This document shows, piece by piece, positions 1 to 10,679 of a stretch of 64,000 bases of DNA. The stretch comes from Owenia fusiformis (lineage: Eukaryota > Annelida > Polychaeta > Sabellida > Oweniidae). Positions within the stretch are counted from its first letter, which is position 1. Every line of letters starts with the position of its first letter. Under the pieces are notes generated by a model that did no database searches, was not told the DNA's origin, and saw nothing but the letters and a program-made list of their open reading frames with translations. The position numbers and the translations under genes were made by a program. The stretch is from positions 28,608,425 to 28,672,424 of the forward strand of contig CAIIXF020000010.1 of the NCBI GenBank assembly GCA_903813345.2, given 5' to 3'.

Positions 1-166
1 TTCTATGCCATTCGAAAAATGATCAATCCAAGATACAGTATTACATATTTGGGGAATATATCTACATAATCGAATACTGATGTTTTGAATTGTTGAGATT
101 CTGATAAATAATTCACCAAAGCAAGTGGTTCTTTTCAATGTCTGTTGTTTTGATATTTCTCTTTCC

Positions 167-361
167 TTATTTTGGGCAAAGATATCTCACTTCATAGTCC
201 AGACATCTAGAGCCATAATTCTGATCACTGTTCTGACACACGAGTCCCCCTTGAACTGAGCAGTCAGCTGTTGACATAAACACCTGGTTAGTCCTCGAAG
301 CAGGAATGTGGGTTCCTACGGTCCTGCATCCTATTGCTATTGGATTCTGACATGGCATGGA
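167..361 (-). CDS. Terminal six-Cys exon of copy 1
   Basis: Acceptor TTTCAG at 362-364, first codons Ser-Met-Pro-Cys-Gln. Encodes a six-Cys half domain with SVQGGLVCQNSDQ, ending in YLCPK and TAA. The terminal exon type (SVQGG, NSDQ, EVRYLCPK) differs consistently from the internal type (SVEGG, NNEQ, EIRFLCP). Confidence 0.8.
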   Translation of the reverse strand, partial: SMPCQNPIAIGCRTVGTHIPASRTNQVFMSTADCSVQGGLVCQNSDQNYGSRCLDYEVRYLCPK

Positions 362-513
362 CTGAAATGTAAAATAATAAATGCTGTTGCACTCGCTCGT
401 TCTAGAATATAACAAATAAAAGTTTGTGCATTGCAAACATTATAATTTTTGCACTAGTATGGCCTAAAACGGCAAAAATATAAAACAAAAAATGGTGTAT
501 GACCTAGATTATA

Positions 514-1111
514 CACTCCCCTCCATAAGTTTGGCAACCTTAGCTCCCCCATTGAACCACTTGTTAAAGCCTCTTTACCTTTGAATTTTTATTTACTTAA
601 CCTCCGATGAAAATACTTATACTATTATTTGAAACAGAATGTGACTTTATTTCCAATACCCCCAAATTTCAAAAGTCAAAACACAGGAGGTGAAGATTTA
701 TTTTCAAAAATGACTTTGAAGCGCTGTTACTTTAGTATTCATCAAATAAACTAAACACTTGGTGTACAAAAAAAGTTACACAATTCAATTTTCTATATGA
801 AAATATTTTTGCTGAATCTTTTACTGAAAAGATATCTTGATTTCTGATTTGCCCCGAACCCTCCATTAGATTATGGGACTGACGATTTTCAAAAATTCAT
901 CAAATTTATCATAGATTTTCATCCTATTGTAATTAAGGAAAAAATTGAGAAAATTTGGAGGTATTGGAAATAAAGTCAAGTTACGTTTCCATCAAAATTA
1001 TAAGTTATTTCCTCGCAGGTTAAGTAAATAAAAATTCAAACGCAAAGAGGCTTTAAACCGTAGTTCAATGGAGGGGGGGGGCTAAGGTTGCCAAACTTAT
1101 GGAGGGGAGTG
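514..1111. mobile_element. Tc1/mariner-like MITE flanked by TA (in copy 1 intron)
   Basis: Ends CACTCCCCTCCATAAG and its inverse, with further inverted homology inward. TA on both sides (512-513, 1112-1113). No transposase frame. The same element sits in the same intron of copy 2, so it predates the gene duplication. Confidence 0.75.
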
Positions 1112-1561
1112 TAACATTAAAAGCTTGGATTTACACAAAACTTTCTTAAATATAAAAACAAAAGTTGGTATAGTAGAATGACCTAGAATTATAACACATA
1201 AATCCTTGGTGCATTGACATGGCTTAGATTAACTTAGATTCTAAAAAGGTTGGTATATTTGCAAAAACCTGGAATATTACACATAAAAGATAAGTGCACT
1301 TGAATGAACAGAACAGCCTGATTGAAATTATAAAAATTATAAGAGTAATACGTTTATATGTTTCTAAAAATAGCCAGTCATTTGTTGCAAAAAGTATAGA
1401 ATGCATTTGTTAATAAATACTTCATTGCTTTTTAAATGTAAATATTGGCAAATTAAGATTTTCAGCTTGTATACCACCATGGGTATATTGTTAGATATGT
1501 CATCATTTGTTTACCGCACCCAGTCCCTTTTCGAGGTTCTCTCTATCCTCCCGGTCACCAG

Positions 1562-3430
1562 CACGGTGTTATAGCATGACGGATACGCCACCTCTGAAAA
1601 CGAGGTTAGTCGAATACGATCACTGATTTATCCAATAAAATGGCCACGATGAAACAGAAAGCTAAGATAGGTGCATTATTTTCTACTACTGCGTATCAAT
1701 AAAAGCATGAAAGATTTATGTAAGCGTCGCATTCGGTGATGCATTCAGTAATGTTTATTTTGAACGTAGTCTTTGCAAATCGACGCCCATGGATAACATG
1801 AAATAAGCGAAAAACTGTCGAGTTTGAAATTCAAAATTTCATAAAATTTAGTAATTTGTTTTTTTTTCCTCGTTAGGACATGCTTTACATTGCGCAACAA
1901 CCTTGGTGTATATATATGTAACCTACATACGATAATACAAAGCCAATTAAGCATTGTAAACCACTTAATATGTTCTACTCATGCCATAATAATGTATTTT
2001 GAATTTGCGGATACGCCAAAAATTGATAGACAGTTACGCGAACCTCGTTCATATATGTAACACCGAATCATTTCATATCGCTTGTGATCCAAAATTGAAA
2101 TGTTTTTCAACCGGATTTGAGTTTTATAAGCTATAATAGATGAAATCGTATTATTACCACCTTGCAGGGCCTGTTCTAGGGGTTTTAGTACTAGTTGAGA
2201 AGGCATTTAAATTGCTATATTGACGTGAGCAATATTGTGTCGGGCGTTAATGACTTTAGTCGGGCAATAATGACATTATCCGCCCGGCTATATTTCCCGG
2301 GAAAAGTGATATCGTTCAGTGCGTAAGATTTTCTATATCAAATTTGCTATTTCAGCCCTGGGCTAACTTTGATTTGTCCTAGATTTTGACCTTGACCTTG
2401 ATATGAACTGATTTCCCAGCAAGTCCACCTCAAGTCTCATATAGATTGGTATATTCTATATAACCTGAACCTAGCTTGAAGAATAAAAGCTGCTAGAAAT
2501 AATGCATAAATAGATAACATCTGAGAAATCTAAAAAAAGAGATTTGACTGTAAGTCCGTTTTAACAACGATATAAATAATTCTCAATTTTAACACCAATA
2601 TATAGAATTCTGCTATGTCACTATATTTCAACTATAGTAAAAGGTTTAACGACTTTCGAAGTGTAATGTAATTTTGATTTACCACCACAACATAGCCTCT
2701 GGTAATATATGTTGTTGTTTTCTTCCGTCGCCTGTTCGTTGTTACTAATTTCTTCCATTGCCTCTTCATTACAATCATTTTCACTTTCATTTGCTTTCGC
2801 TATTTTTTTCCTTGCCCTATAGAGGCTCAAGCAAGAGCGTCTCTTGCGAGTCCTGAAAACAAAAAGGTAGTTCACACATAGAGAGCTATCCATCTAGCGA
2901 CCTTGACTTGACAGGAACTTGCATGTAACCGTCCGCTAACATCTAATGTTAAACTAATACAATGCGTTGCTGTCCATAAAAAATCATGCAATACATACGT
3001 ATCTGTCTAACGACCTTGCGATTGAAACCTTATTATCTACAATATTCACCACATTTCTGTTCTGCATTTGTCATTTTATGGCTTGTTTATACACAGTTTA
3101 CGTACAGTTAGTATTTTCAGTGGCTCTGAGGCACATATACTGAGAAAACACGAAAAAGGACTAAAAATTATGAACTTCGAAATCTCAGCCGGGTAGGTTT
3201 ACAGCTTATATTCTGCTTCTTGTAGACCACACGACAGATTTAACTCAATCTTTATAACCATTCACATATGCATCACCGAATGGAACTAGTTGAAAAGGAA
3301 AGCTTACCTGTGAATCTTGCCTACAGGCGAAAAAGAGGACATGCTGTCTTTCCCGTCCGCCATTTTTTGTTATCGTTACCGCAAAATTTGGCCAATTGCC
3401 TTGTCGTATCTGTCATGCTATAACACCGTG
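1562..3430. mobile_element. 1,869-bp DNA transposon inserted in a WxxW exon
   Basis: Inserted in the third WxxW exon of copy 1. The terminal inverted repeat begins CACGGTGTTATAGCATGAC and ends with its near-perfect inverse (1-bp differences further in). A 5-bp duplication ACCAG lies at 1557-1561 and 3431-3435; removing the element and one ACCAG restores exactly 92 nt. A CAC-first terminus plus 5-bp duplication is the pattern of Transib/RAG-type elements, but I see no transposase (longest frames are at most 90 aa), so it is non-autonomous and the class is a suggestion. Positions 2144-2365 share sequence with the inverted segment 28,816-29,038. Confidence 0.85.
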
Positions 3431-3627
3431 ACCAGTGCCACTTGGGTCGTCTCTGTCTATCCATGAAGACCAGGACGCTGCTGTAAACATCAGAAAAGAA
3501 AATGTCTGAATTCTTGTTCAAATATTTTAAAATGGCACTGAAACTCAAGTATTTGATTTTGACTTTCTAAATTATTCCTTAACTAGTTGCATGATTTCTT
3601 ATCTACATAATGATATTATACACTTAC

Positions 3628-3829
3628 TTGGGGTATACTTTGGGCAGAGAAATCTAATTTCATAGTCAAGACATCGAGAACCTGGTTTTTGTTCATTGTT
3701 GACACACACCAGTCCACCTTCTACTGAACAATCAGAAGCCCTTTTAAACAACTGACCGGTTCTCGAAGCAGGAACATGGGTTCATACTGTCCTGCATCCT
3801 ATTGCTATTGGATTCTGACATGGCATCAC
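3628..3829 (-). pseudogene. Six-Cys exon of copy 1, domain 2, with a nonsense codon
   Basis: Nearly identical to the exon at 12,138-12,339, with the same acceptor and donor, but GTA-GGA-ACC in the intact copy reads GTA-TGA-ACC here (TGA at 3782-3784, minus strand). A further change replaces AAD by ASD. The rest of the frame is open. Confidence 0.85.
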
Positions 3830-3847
3830 CTGGAATATACGTACACA

Positions 3848-3935
3848 AACACAGGGATCAGTTTTCGAAGCAGGAATATGGGTTCCTACTGTCCTGCATT
3901 CTATTGCTATTGGGTGCATCACCTGGAATGATATT
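3848..3935 (-). pseudogene. Single partial Cys-exon fragment in copy 1
   Basis: One degenerate unit of the same fragment that forms the 104-bp array in copy 2. It lies just upstream, in gene sense, of the complete exon 3628-3829. Confidence 0.6.
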
Positions 3936-4097
3936 GAAACGCGGGGTGTGTAAGGGGAATTTATTTAGATGTTCTAGCCGCATTGACACTCTACCGCATT
4001 CATTACTATTAAAAAAGCTAGAATCGTTTAGATATTGAGCCTTCCATCATATCCCTTTTAAAGTCATATTTGTTCAAGAAAATATAGAACGCATATA

Positions 4098-4737
4098 CAG
4101 GGTGTCCCGAAAGTATGCCCCCCCCCCCTAGGCAGACATATACCAGTGTTGTCATAGTATGTGTCATATATCATTTTAAAGCTTATCCAAAGTTACATTG
4201 ATTTGCCAAGTATCATGGTTCAACTCTCAAATGTGAAAAAATCACAGGCATTTCAAAATTGAGTGTTTGGTCAAAATTAAGTTCAATTTTACACCAAATC
4301 AATAGTCAAAGTGTCCACCCGGGCAATCGTAACAGCAGCAATTCTTTTCGGGTCAGAGAGATATTGAGTTGGAGAAAGAGAACGGTGAGGGTAGAAACTC
4401 TAAGGAAACTCTTCTAAAGTGCCTTAACAGGTTTTAAGAGGGTTATAAAATTCCACACCCCTATTTAAAGGGCTTTTAAGGTCATATCTGAAAATAATTA
4501 CTGCTGTTAACATGGCCAAGGGGGACTCATTGACTTGTAATGTTGTGTGAAACTGAACTTTATTTTGACAAAACACTAACTTTTAAAATGACTAACTTTT
4601 TCCCATTTGGGAGTTAAACCATGATACTTGGCAAATCAATGTAACTTCGGATAAGCTTTAAAATGATATATGACATATACTATGAGGACACTGGAATACC
4701 TCTGCCTAGGGGGGGGGCATACTTTCGGGACACCCTG
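4098..4737. mobile_element. Mariner-like element with long TIRs, TA flanks
   Basis: Termini CAGGGTGTCCCGAAAGT and inverse, TA at 4096-4097 and 4738-4739. Inverted arms of over 100 bp with a C-run/G-run near each end. No transposase frame. Present in an intron of copy 1, absent from the matching place in copy 2. Confidence 0.8.
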
Positions 4738-4871
4738 TACATGTATTACATAATATAAAATTATGAAATACTTCCTTGCTTTTTTATATGTACATATTGA
4801 CATTTTAAGATTTTTGACGTACTTGTATACCGCCATGGGTATATTGTTTAGATATGCCATAATTTGCTTAC

Positions 4872-4963
4872 CGCACCCAGTCCCTTTTCGAGGCTCTCCC
4901 TATCCTCCCAATCACCAGTGCCACTAGCATCATCTCTGTCTATCCATGAAGACCAGGACGCTG
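4872..4963 (-). CDS. WxxW motif exon, copy 1, domain 2 (intact)
   Basis: 92-nt exon between an ACAG acceptor and a GTAAGC donor. Encodes ASWSSWIDRDDASGTGDWED followed by a short Arg/Glu-rich stretch ending GLGA. No lesion seen. Confidence 0.8.
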
Positions 4964-5099
4964 CTGTAAATATCAGAACTCAAACTGTCTGAATGGTTGA
5001 TACAAAGTAACATTTCAAATGGCACTGAAACTCAAGTATATAATTTTTGGCACTTTATTTTTACCCTAGGTGCATGAAACAATGATATTATGTACTTAC

Positions 5100-5301
5100 T
5101 TGGTGTATTCATTGGGCAAAGAAACCTAATTTCATAGTCAAGACATCGAGAACCTGGTCTTTGTTCATTGTTGACACACACCAGTCCACCTTCTACTGAA
5201 CAATCAGCACCTTCTTTAAACACCTGACCAGTTGACGAAGCAGGAATATGGGTTCGTACTGTCCTGCAGTCTATTGCTAGTGGATTCTGGCATGGCATCA
5301 C
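5100..5301 (-). CDS. Six-Cys WxxW-domain exon, copy 1, domain 1
   Basis: 202-nt exon, acceptor TTTTAG before GTGATG, donor GTAAGT after CACCAA. Encodes MPCQNPLAIDCRT, then ADCSVEGGLVC and CLDYEIRFLCP, six cysteines, no stop. Phase 0 in, phase 1 out. Confidence 0.8.
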
Positions 5302-5371
5302 CTAAAATACATCGTGTACATAAACACATCATCAGTGTGCGATGCAGGAATATATATTAGGTTCGGTAACC

Positions 5372-5444
5372 GGACAACTCATCCCCTAGACGACTCATCC
5401 CTGGACAACTCATCCCCTAGACAACTCATCCCCTGGACAACTCA
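5372..5444. repeat. Short tandem repeat, GACAACTCATCCCCT-type unit
   Basis: About five units of 14-19 bp, alternating AGAC and TGGAC junctions, in the first domain intron of copy 1; absent from copy 2. Confidence 0.6.
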
Positions 5445-5622
5445 ATATCCATTAGAATTGAAACGTCAAAGCGGGTTTTGTTGGGAAACATATGAGAAAG
5501 GAGTTAAAAATTCATAAAACATGTTTGCCATCCAAAAATACAATAAAATCATTGTAGACTACTTACCGCACCCAGTCCCTTTTCGAGGCTCTCTCTATCC
5601 TCCCAGTCTCCAGTACCACTAG

Positions 5623-5962
5623 CAGGCCTGTCAACTGTCCCGCAATTTGCGTATTTGTCACGCATTTGCTGAAGAATTTGAAGTCACGCTAGTTATTTTT
5701 GCGTGACAGAAAATGTCACGCAAATACGCATTTTACCCCCCCCCCCCCCCCCCCCCCGTTGATGGATGTTTGAAACGCGAGCGTAGCGAGCGCGAAAAAT
5801 TCGAGGTGTTCAAAATTTAGCAAGATGTAATAAAATTTAAACCAAGGTGTTCAAAATTTGGATCAAGGTGTTCAGATTTGGACCAAGGTGTCCACATTTT
5901 GAGGGGAGGTGTTCAACATTTCCAAGTCACTCATGTTAGGTGTTCCCAAGTTGACAGGCCTG
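5623..5962. mobile_element. 340-bp MITE inserted in a WxxW exon
   Basis: Terminal inverted repeat CAGGCCTGTCAAC / GTTGACAGGCCTG, 6-bp duplication CACTAG at 5617-5622 and 5963-5968. The exon halves sum to 98 nt, i.e. 92 plus the 6-bp duplication. Contains a C-run of about 22 and a quasi-palindromic CGCGAGCGTAGCGAGCGCG at about 5775-5793. The CAG start suggests a hAT-like element, but the duplication length is atypical, so the class is uncertain. Confidence 0.85.
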
Positions 5963-6419
5963 CACTAGTGTCATCTCTGTCTATCCATGAAGACCAATAA
6001 GTTGCTGCAAGACACAGTATTTCAATTGTTTTCAAGTCAAAATCATTTTCTAAATAAAAAGTCTGAATCTGGGGTCTTGAACTGAATTTCGTCAATCTAG
6101 TTCTTCAACTATCATGGTTGACTTAGATATGAATCAGGCTTTCTGGGTAATTAGGTCAAACCTTTATCTAGGTGAAAGCTAAAAAACTAGTTTGTCCTTA
6201 TACTTATATATTTCTTGCGATGAATTAAATTGTAACTAGATTTAAGCATTTAAGCATACAAATTGCTCGCTATATATCAGCATTAGATTTTTACCGTTGT
6301 TTAGATATTGGACGTCAAAAACAGTAAAATCGTTTATTTTTCAACATGCTTCAAATTGACATTTTAAAAAAAATCATCTACAAAGTTTAAGGAATTCAAA
6401 TCAAGATCAAGCATAAAAT

Positions 6420-7760
6420 TGACCTTCAGTGACCTTGAAAGGTAAAAAAGTGGATTTTTCAAATTGATCTTTTTGGATTCAAATTTATTTAATCACAAAA
6501 GACCTACTGAGGTCTAAACCGCAGGGTCAACGGTCAAGGTCATCAAACTGAGTCAAAAATGGTGTTATCTAAATAGCTCAAAGTTCGAGACTCCAAATCA
6601 ATATTTTGGGTTGAAAGACGAATATACATATTCTTCTAAAGGTTCTACACATATTAGCAATTTATTATCTATTGAAATTCTGCACCAGTTTTTAGATTAA
6701 AGAGCGCAGAAACTGGGAAAAGGGTCAAATTTTTAAAAATCAATATGATGATATTCACATGTTAAGTCATAGGTTAAGTAAGCTACTTACTCATTTACCT
6801 AGTCAGATACTTACTCAGCTACTAACTTCTTACTTAGCTACTTACTCAGCTCTCTACTCAGCTATCCGGGTCAATTCAATTTGGAGAATTCAATTTAACT
6901 CCAGATGTAAATTAGGTCAACTTTCAAGCTAGATCAAAGGTCAAAAACTATTACACCACTTTTCTCAGTCGTTCTTCAGTATTTTTTCTTGGTCTTTCTT
7001 TCATCATGTTCCTTGTAAACAAAGCAAATGGCGAAAGGCAATTCGTTTTTTGATTACTCTTACCGAATTTGAGACATGGCGTCCGAAACGAAGGTCAGAA
7101 TAAGAAAATCTCCTTTAACGTGTGAAAAGGTGTAGAATTGTTTCAGGAATCCGAATCTGCCAACAGAAGACAGAAGTTATGACGCTATATTTTTGGTATC
7201 TCATGTGAAGTCAATGAGGCCAAAGAAAATTGTGAATTGTAAAAATACGAGTAACAGACTGAATACAAATAAAATTAATAATGAATGCCTACCATAGAAG
7301 AGGATCCCATAAGCTACTGGGACACTGGAAAGCCAAGGTCAAAACTACTGTAGGTCAAATCTTACATTTTCAACATTATGTCAATCATTCAGTGTAACTC
7401 CTTCATCTTCTTTTCATCATAGAGCCCTTTCACAAAGGTCACTGCCGTTTTTTGATTACGCTTACCGATTTTGAGATATGGAGTTCGGAAAATAGGTCAA
7501 AACAAAAAAGTTTTCCAAATTTTCCCAAAATCCGAATCAACAAACAAAATTTCGATCCGACTTCCGGTTCAGAAGTTATATCGTTTCGAAATCTCAAAAA
7601 TACGCTATTTTGGTATCCCTTGTTAACTCAATGGGATCGAATAATACTATAGAAGATGACCTCAAAAGCTACTTTAATTCAAAATTTGGGCACTGAAAAT
7701 CCAAGGTCAAAATTTAGGTCAAATTTATATTTTTGCGATTCTGACACTATACTTTCATAA
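6420..7760. repeat. Degenerate intron repeats rich in AGGTCA motifs
   Basis: First intron of copy 1. Two related segments (about 7140-7340 and 7520-7710) share AAATCCGAATC, CAGAAGTTAT, TTTTGGTAT and CCAAGGTCAAAA in order, a period of roughly 370 bp. No coding signal. Confidence 0.45.
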
Positions 7761-8244
7761 TATTCTTCAAAGTTTGGTTTCTTCCCAGGTATAACTAAAA
7801 AGAACAATAAGCCCTGCAGTGCTCATTACATGCTCATGTGTTTTCAACAACAAAAGCTCACTCAAGCACACTAACAGTTTATTGCAATCGAACTCCAGTG
7901 GTGCACTAGCAACAAGCCGCCGCGGTTGACACACCCGAGCAGCCGACAAGGTTGTCACAGCGTAATTAGTGGTTTAAGTGCGCTTGGATGAACTGTTTTC
8001 GTTGAAAACGTGTGAGCATGTAATTTGCAACGCATGTGCTCATTTTTCTAGTTCGTGATACTTAGGTGATACTTATTATAAATCAGAATTGAAATACGAC
8101 ATAAGTCAGCTGCTTAATTACTCAGCTATCTACTCAACTATTTACTCACCTACCTACTCAATTTTAAAATGGAGTCTTATATTGAACTCTGTTCAGTTAA
8201 CCATTCTAGTTTTATATTTGTTTCTTATATCTTTTAAAAAAATC

Positions 8245-9173
8245 GGGTTTACGAAAAAGACCGACCCCACCGACCACCGACCGGTCGGTGTTTTCCACTG
8301 GTAGCCTCAAAACAGGGTTTGAAGAAAATGTGTAAAAGACCGACCATATCATGTAAAAGACCGAACATATTTGTAGCCTTAAAATATCAATAATTTGATT
8401 TTGAATGTCAATCGTTCGACTAGGCAACGTTTTTTACCGATTTTGTACCTTGCAACGAATGGCAAGCAAACAAATTGGGTATGACCGTCTCCTCTCGATT
8501 AATTGTCCTGCCTTAGGTCCTAACCTATCATTAACCAACCTATCGTTTCTACGGGAATCTATCCTAATTTCTTACGGAAATTTAACAATTTCGAAACAAA
8601 AATGATTTGTTATCGTCATAGCCTACTGAATACTGAACACGATATAATGTTACATGCGTTCTCTTATCAGGATTATAAGTGACTTACCATTTCAGTACAC
8701 CATTAGAAAGCTTTTTTTGTCATATCAAATGTAGTTTTTACCAGTTGACGTTTAACAACTGAGAAATCAAACATAACGTTACGACGTCAACATCGACGAT
8801 GTTTGTGTGTTTTTGTTATTGCGTTTCATATGAATGAACTTAATGCAATGTTACGTGCGTTTTTTTCCAAAGTGACTAACCAGGATAAAATTGGTCTTCT
8901 AACAACTGAAACATCACTTAAAAATATGACATTACACACCACGACGATGTAACGTTTTCATCGTGATTTGAAATGATTAACTATACGTTTTTAAATCACG
9001 ACCTAGTAAAGGTACTATAGTCATTGGATTCCCATTTTTAGTTTTACTTCTAATTTTGCAATTTTTCATCTTTATGTAAAAGACCGTCATCCGACCACCG
9101 ACCACATGTACCCAACTGTGGAGAGTGACTGGTCGGTGGTCGGTGGTCGGCGGTCGGTGTTTTTCGTAAACCC
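8245..9173. mobile_element. 929-bp element with GACC-rich terminal inverted repeats
   Basis: Starts GGGTTTACGAAAAA and ends with its inverse. Both ends then carry iterated GACCGACC/GGTCGGTGG motifs. Lies in the first intron of copy 1, 48 bp from exon 1; I could not define the target duplication. No transposase frame. Confidence 0.65.
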
Positions 9174-9221
9174 CAAAGAAATCTCCAAATTCTTACTAAC
9201 AAACTAAAAAATTATATTTAC

Positions 9222-9309
9222 CTTGAGCCGCTCTTTTTGCAAGTGGTGATGTAAGCACTGTCGTGCTAGTATACAAAAGAACACAGGCAATGCAGAAAGA
9301 AAATCCCAT
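9222..9309 (-). CDS. Signal-peptide exon 1 of WxxW gene copy 1
   Basis: From ATG at 9309 the exon encodes 29 codons, Met-Gly-Phe-Ser-Phe followed by a hydrophobic core (CIACVLLY) and a small-residue region, then LAKRAAQ. It ends CAAG before a GTAAAT donor, phase 1. Phase 1 is what the downstream WxxW exons need, since they start with two bases, CA, completing a codon. The Lys-Arg pair could be a processing site (inference). Confidence 0.75.
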
Positions 9310-9420
9310 CTTTTTACTTCAAAGTTTAATCGAACGTAATACGCAAGTTCAGTCTCAGTTTTAATTTAATGTTTCGCTGATATGATAATTGTCGTCTGAC
9401 TTTTCTCATAAAATTGACTG

Positions 9421-9430
9421 GCTTTTATAG
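9421..9430 (-). promoter_or_regulatory. TATA-like box upstream of copy 1
   Basis: CTATAAAAGC on the minus strand, about 112 bp upstream of the ATG at 9309. Function not tested; the gene downstream is damaged. Confidence 0.45.
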
Positions 9431-10484
9431 TTTCTGTATGACGCAGGAGCATTCTTCTGATGGTTTATGATCCAGGACGTAAGTGTCAAATTAAGTTGTT
9501 GTTCGTCAAAAGACATGGAATTATAACGAAAACACTTGTAAAATCGTTAAATAAAATTGAAGAGTTTACTGTTTTTTAAATTATGAATATTTCAGCTGTT
9601 ACATAAATACCTTTTTGCACCTGATGTCTAATGTTATTTATTCTAGAACTCAAGAGTCGCATATTTACACAGTTCTTAAGTATATTGTTGTTATCAATGA
9701 ATAAAAGACGATGATGTCATCAGTATCAGTCGCTGGTTTTAACCAACAAAAAGTAAACCCAGACTGAAGTTTAACCAATGAAAGTTCAGAGCTATTATAA
9801 ATTGATAATCTTCCTTGTTCCCTGTTCCTTGAATATTCAATAAATAAAAACAAGTTGTTTTGTGTGAAAATCAAATTTCGGAAATTATATGCATGATCAA
9901 AATTATGTAATCTTATTGGCTCTGCTGCCTACCCAAACGGATATGACAAGGTCAGTGGGCCTTATGTGTTCCTCATTTTGCACTTATAACAATGTTTCAC
10001 TGGATATCTCCAAAAGGAGAGGAATTCTATTGAAATGGACCTCAGAAATGAATTCCTCCTGGAAGAATTGAGGAAGATAGTATACTTATCTAAAACCTAC
10101 AAAAATGACAATGTGGAAATAATGGGATGATTTTTCAATAAAAGAAAACCAAACTGATATCGTATCCCTTTTAGATGCGATAAAAACGCATCAAAGGATT
10201 TTCGAGGCCACATTTCAAAAGAAAAATAAACTCCACACATTTCTGAAGCTCAGTTTTTTAAGTTACATCACGTTTAAGAACATATAGCGACACTGTATTG
10301 ACTAGCACAATTTATTTCTTCTATGCCATTCGAAAAATTATCTAGTATCCAAGATAATCAAAGTTTTGGGAACAATTCTATATTAATCGAATCCTGACGT
10401 TTTGAGGTGTTGAGATTCTAAAAAAACATATCGTCCGTGCAAGTGGTTCTGTTCAGTGCACGTTCATTTGATACTTCCTTTTCC

Positions 10485-10679
10485 TTATTTCGGGCAGAGA
10501 TATCTCACTTCATAGTCCAGACATCCAAAGCCACCTGTCTGATCACTGTTCCGACACACAAGTCCGCCTTGAACCGAGCAGTCAGCTGTTGTCATAAACA
10601 CCTGGTTAGTTTTCGAAGCAGGAATATGGGTTCCTACGGTCCTGCATCCTATTGCTATTGGATTCTGACATGGCATGGA
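10485..10679 (-). CDS. Terminal six-Cys exon, copy 2, domain 3
   Basis: Acceptor TTTCAG, first codon Ser, six cysteines, SVQGGLVCRNSDQ and EVRYLCPK followed by TAA. Confidence 0.85.
   Translation of the reverse strand, partial: SMPCQNPIAIGCRTVGTHIPASKTNQVFMTTADCSVQGGLVCRNSDQTGGFGCLDYEVRYLCPK

Larger units (their letters stand above)
167..9309 (-). pseudogene. Broken three-domain WxxW secreted-protein gene (copy 1)
   Basis: Same exon order as the intact copy at 10,485-15,124: signal-peptide exon (9222-9309), WxxW half-exon (5963-6004 plus 5567-5622), Cys exon (5100-5301), WxxW half-exon (4872-4963), Cys exon (3628-3829), WxxW half-exon (3431-3480 plus 1515-1561) and terminal Cys exon (167-361, ends LCPK-stop). 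Three independent lesions are visible. A 340-bp transposon splits the first WxxW exon. A 1,869-bp transposon splits the third. A G-to-T change makes an in-frame TGA in the second Cys exon (3782-3784). All splice sites I checked are still canonical and most exon sequence is well conserved, so inactivation looks recent, or the insertions may be polymorphic. A TATA-like CTATAAAAGC lies at 9421-9430. An expressed, shortened product using only undamaged exons is possible but not shown. Confidence 0.8.

Noticed and set aside
5735-5757. Poly-C run (and poly-G run at about 60,750) as a functional G-quadruplex
   Set aside because: Single homopolymer runs inside transposon fragments, whose length is unreliable in assemblies; no further support.
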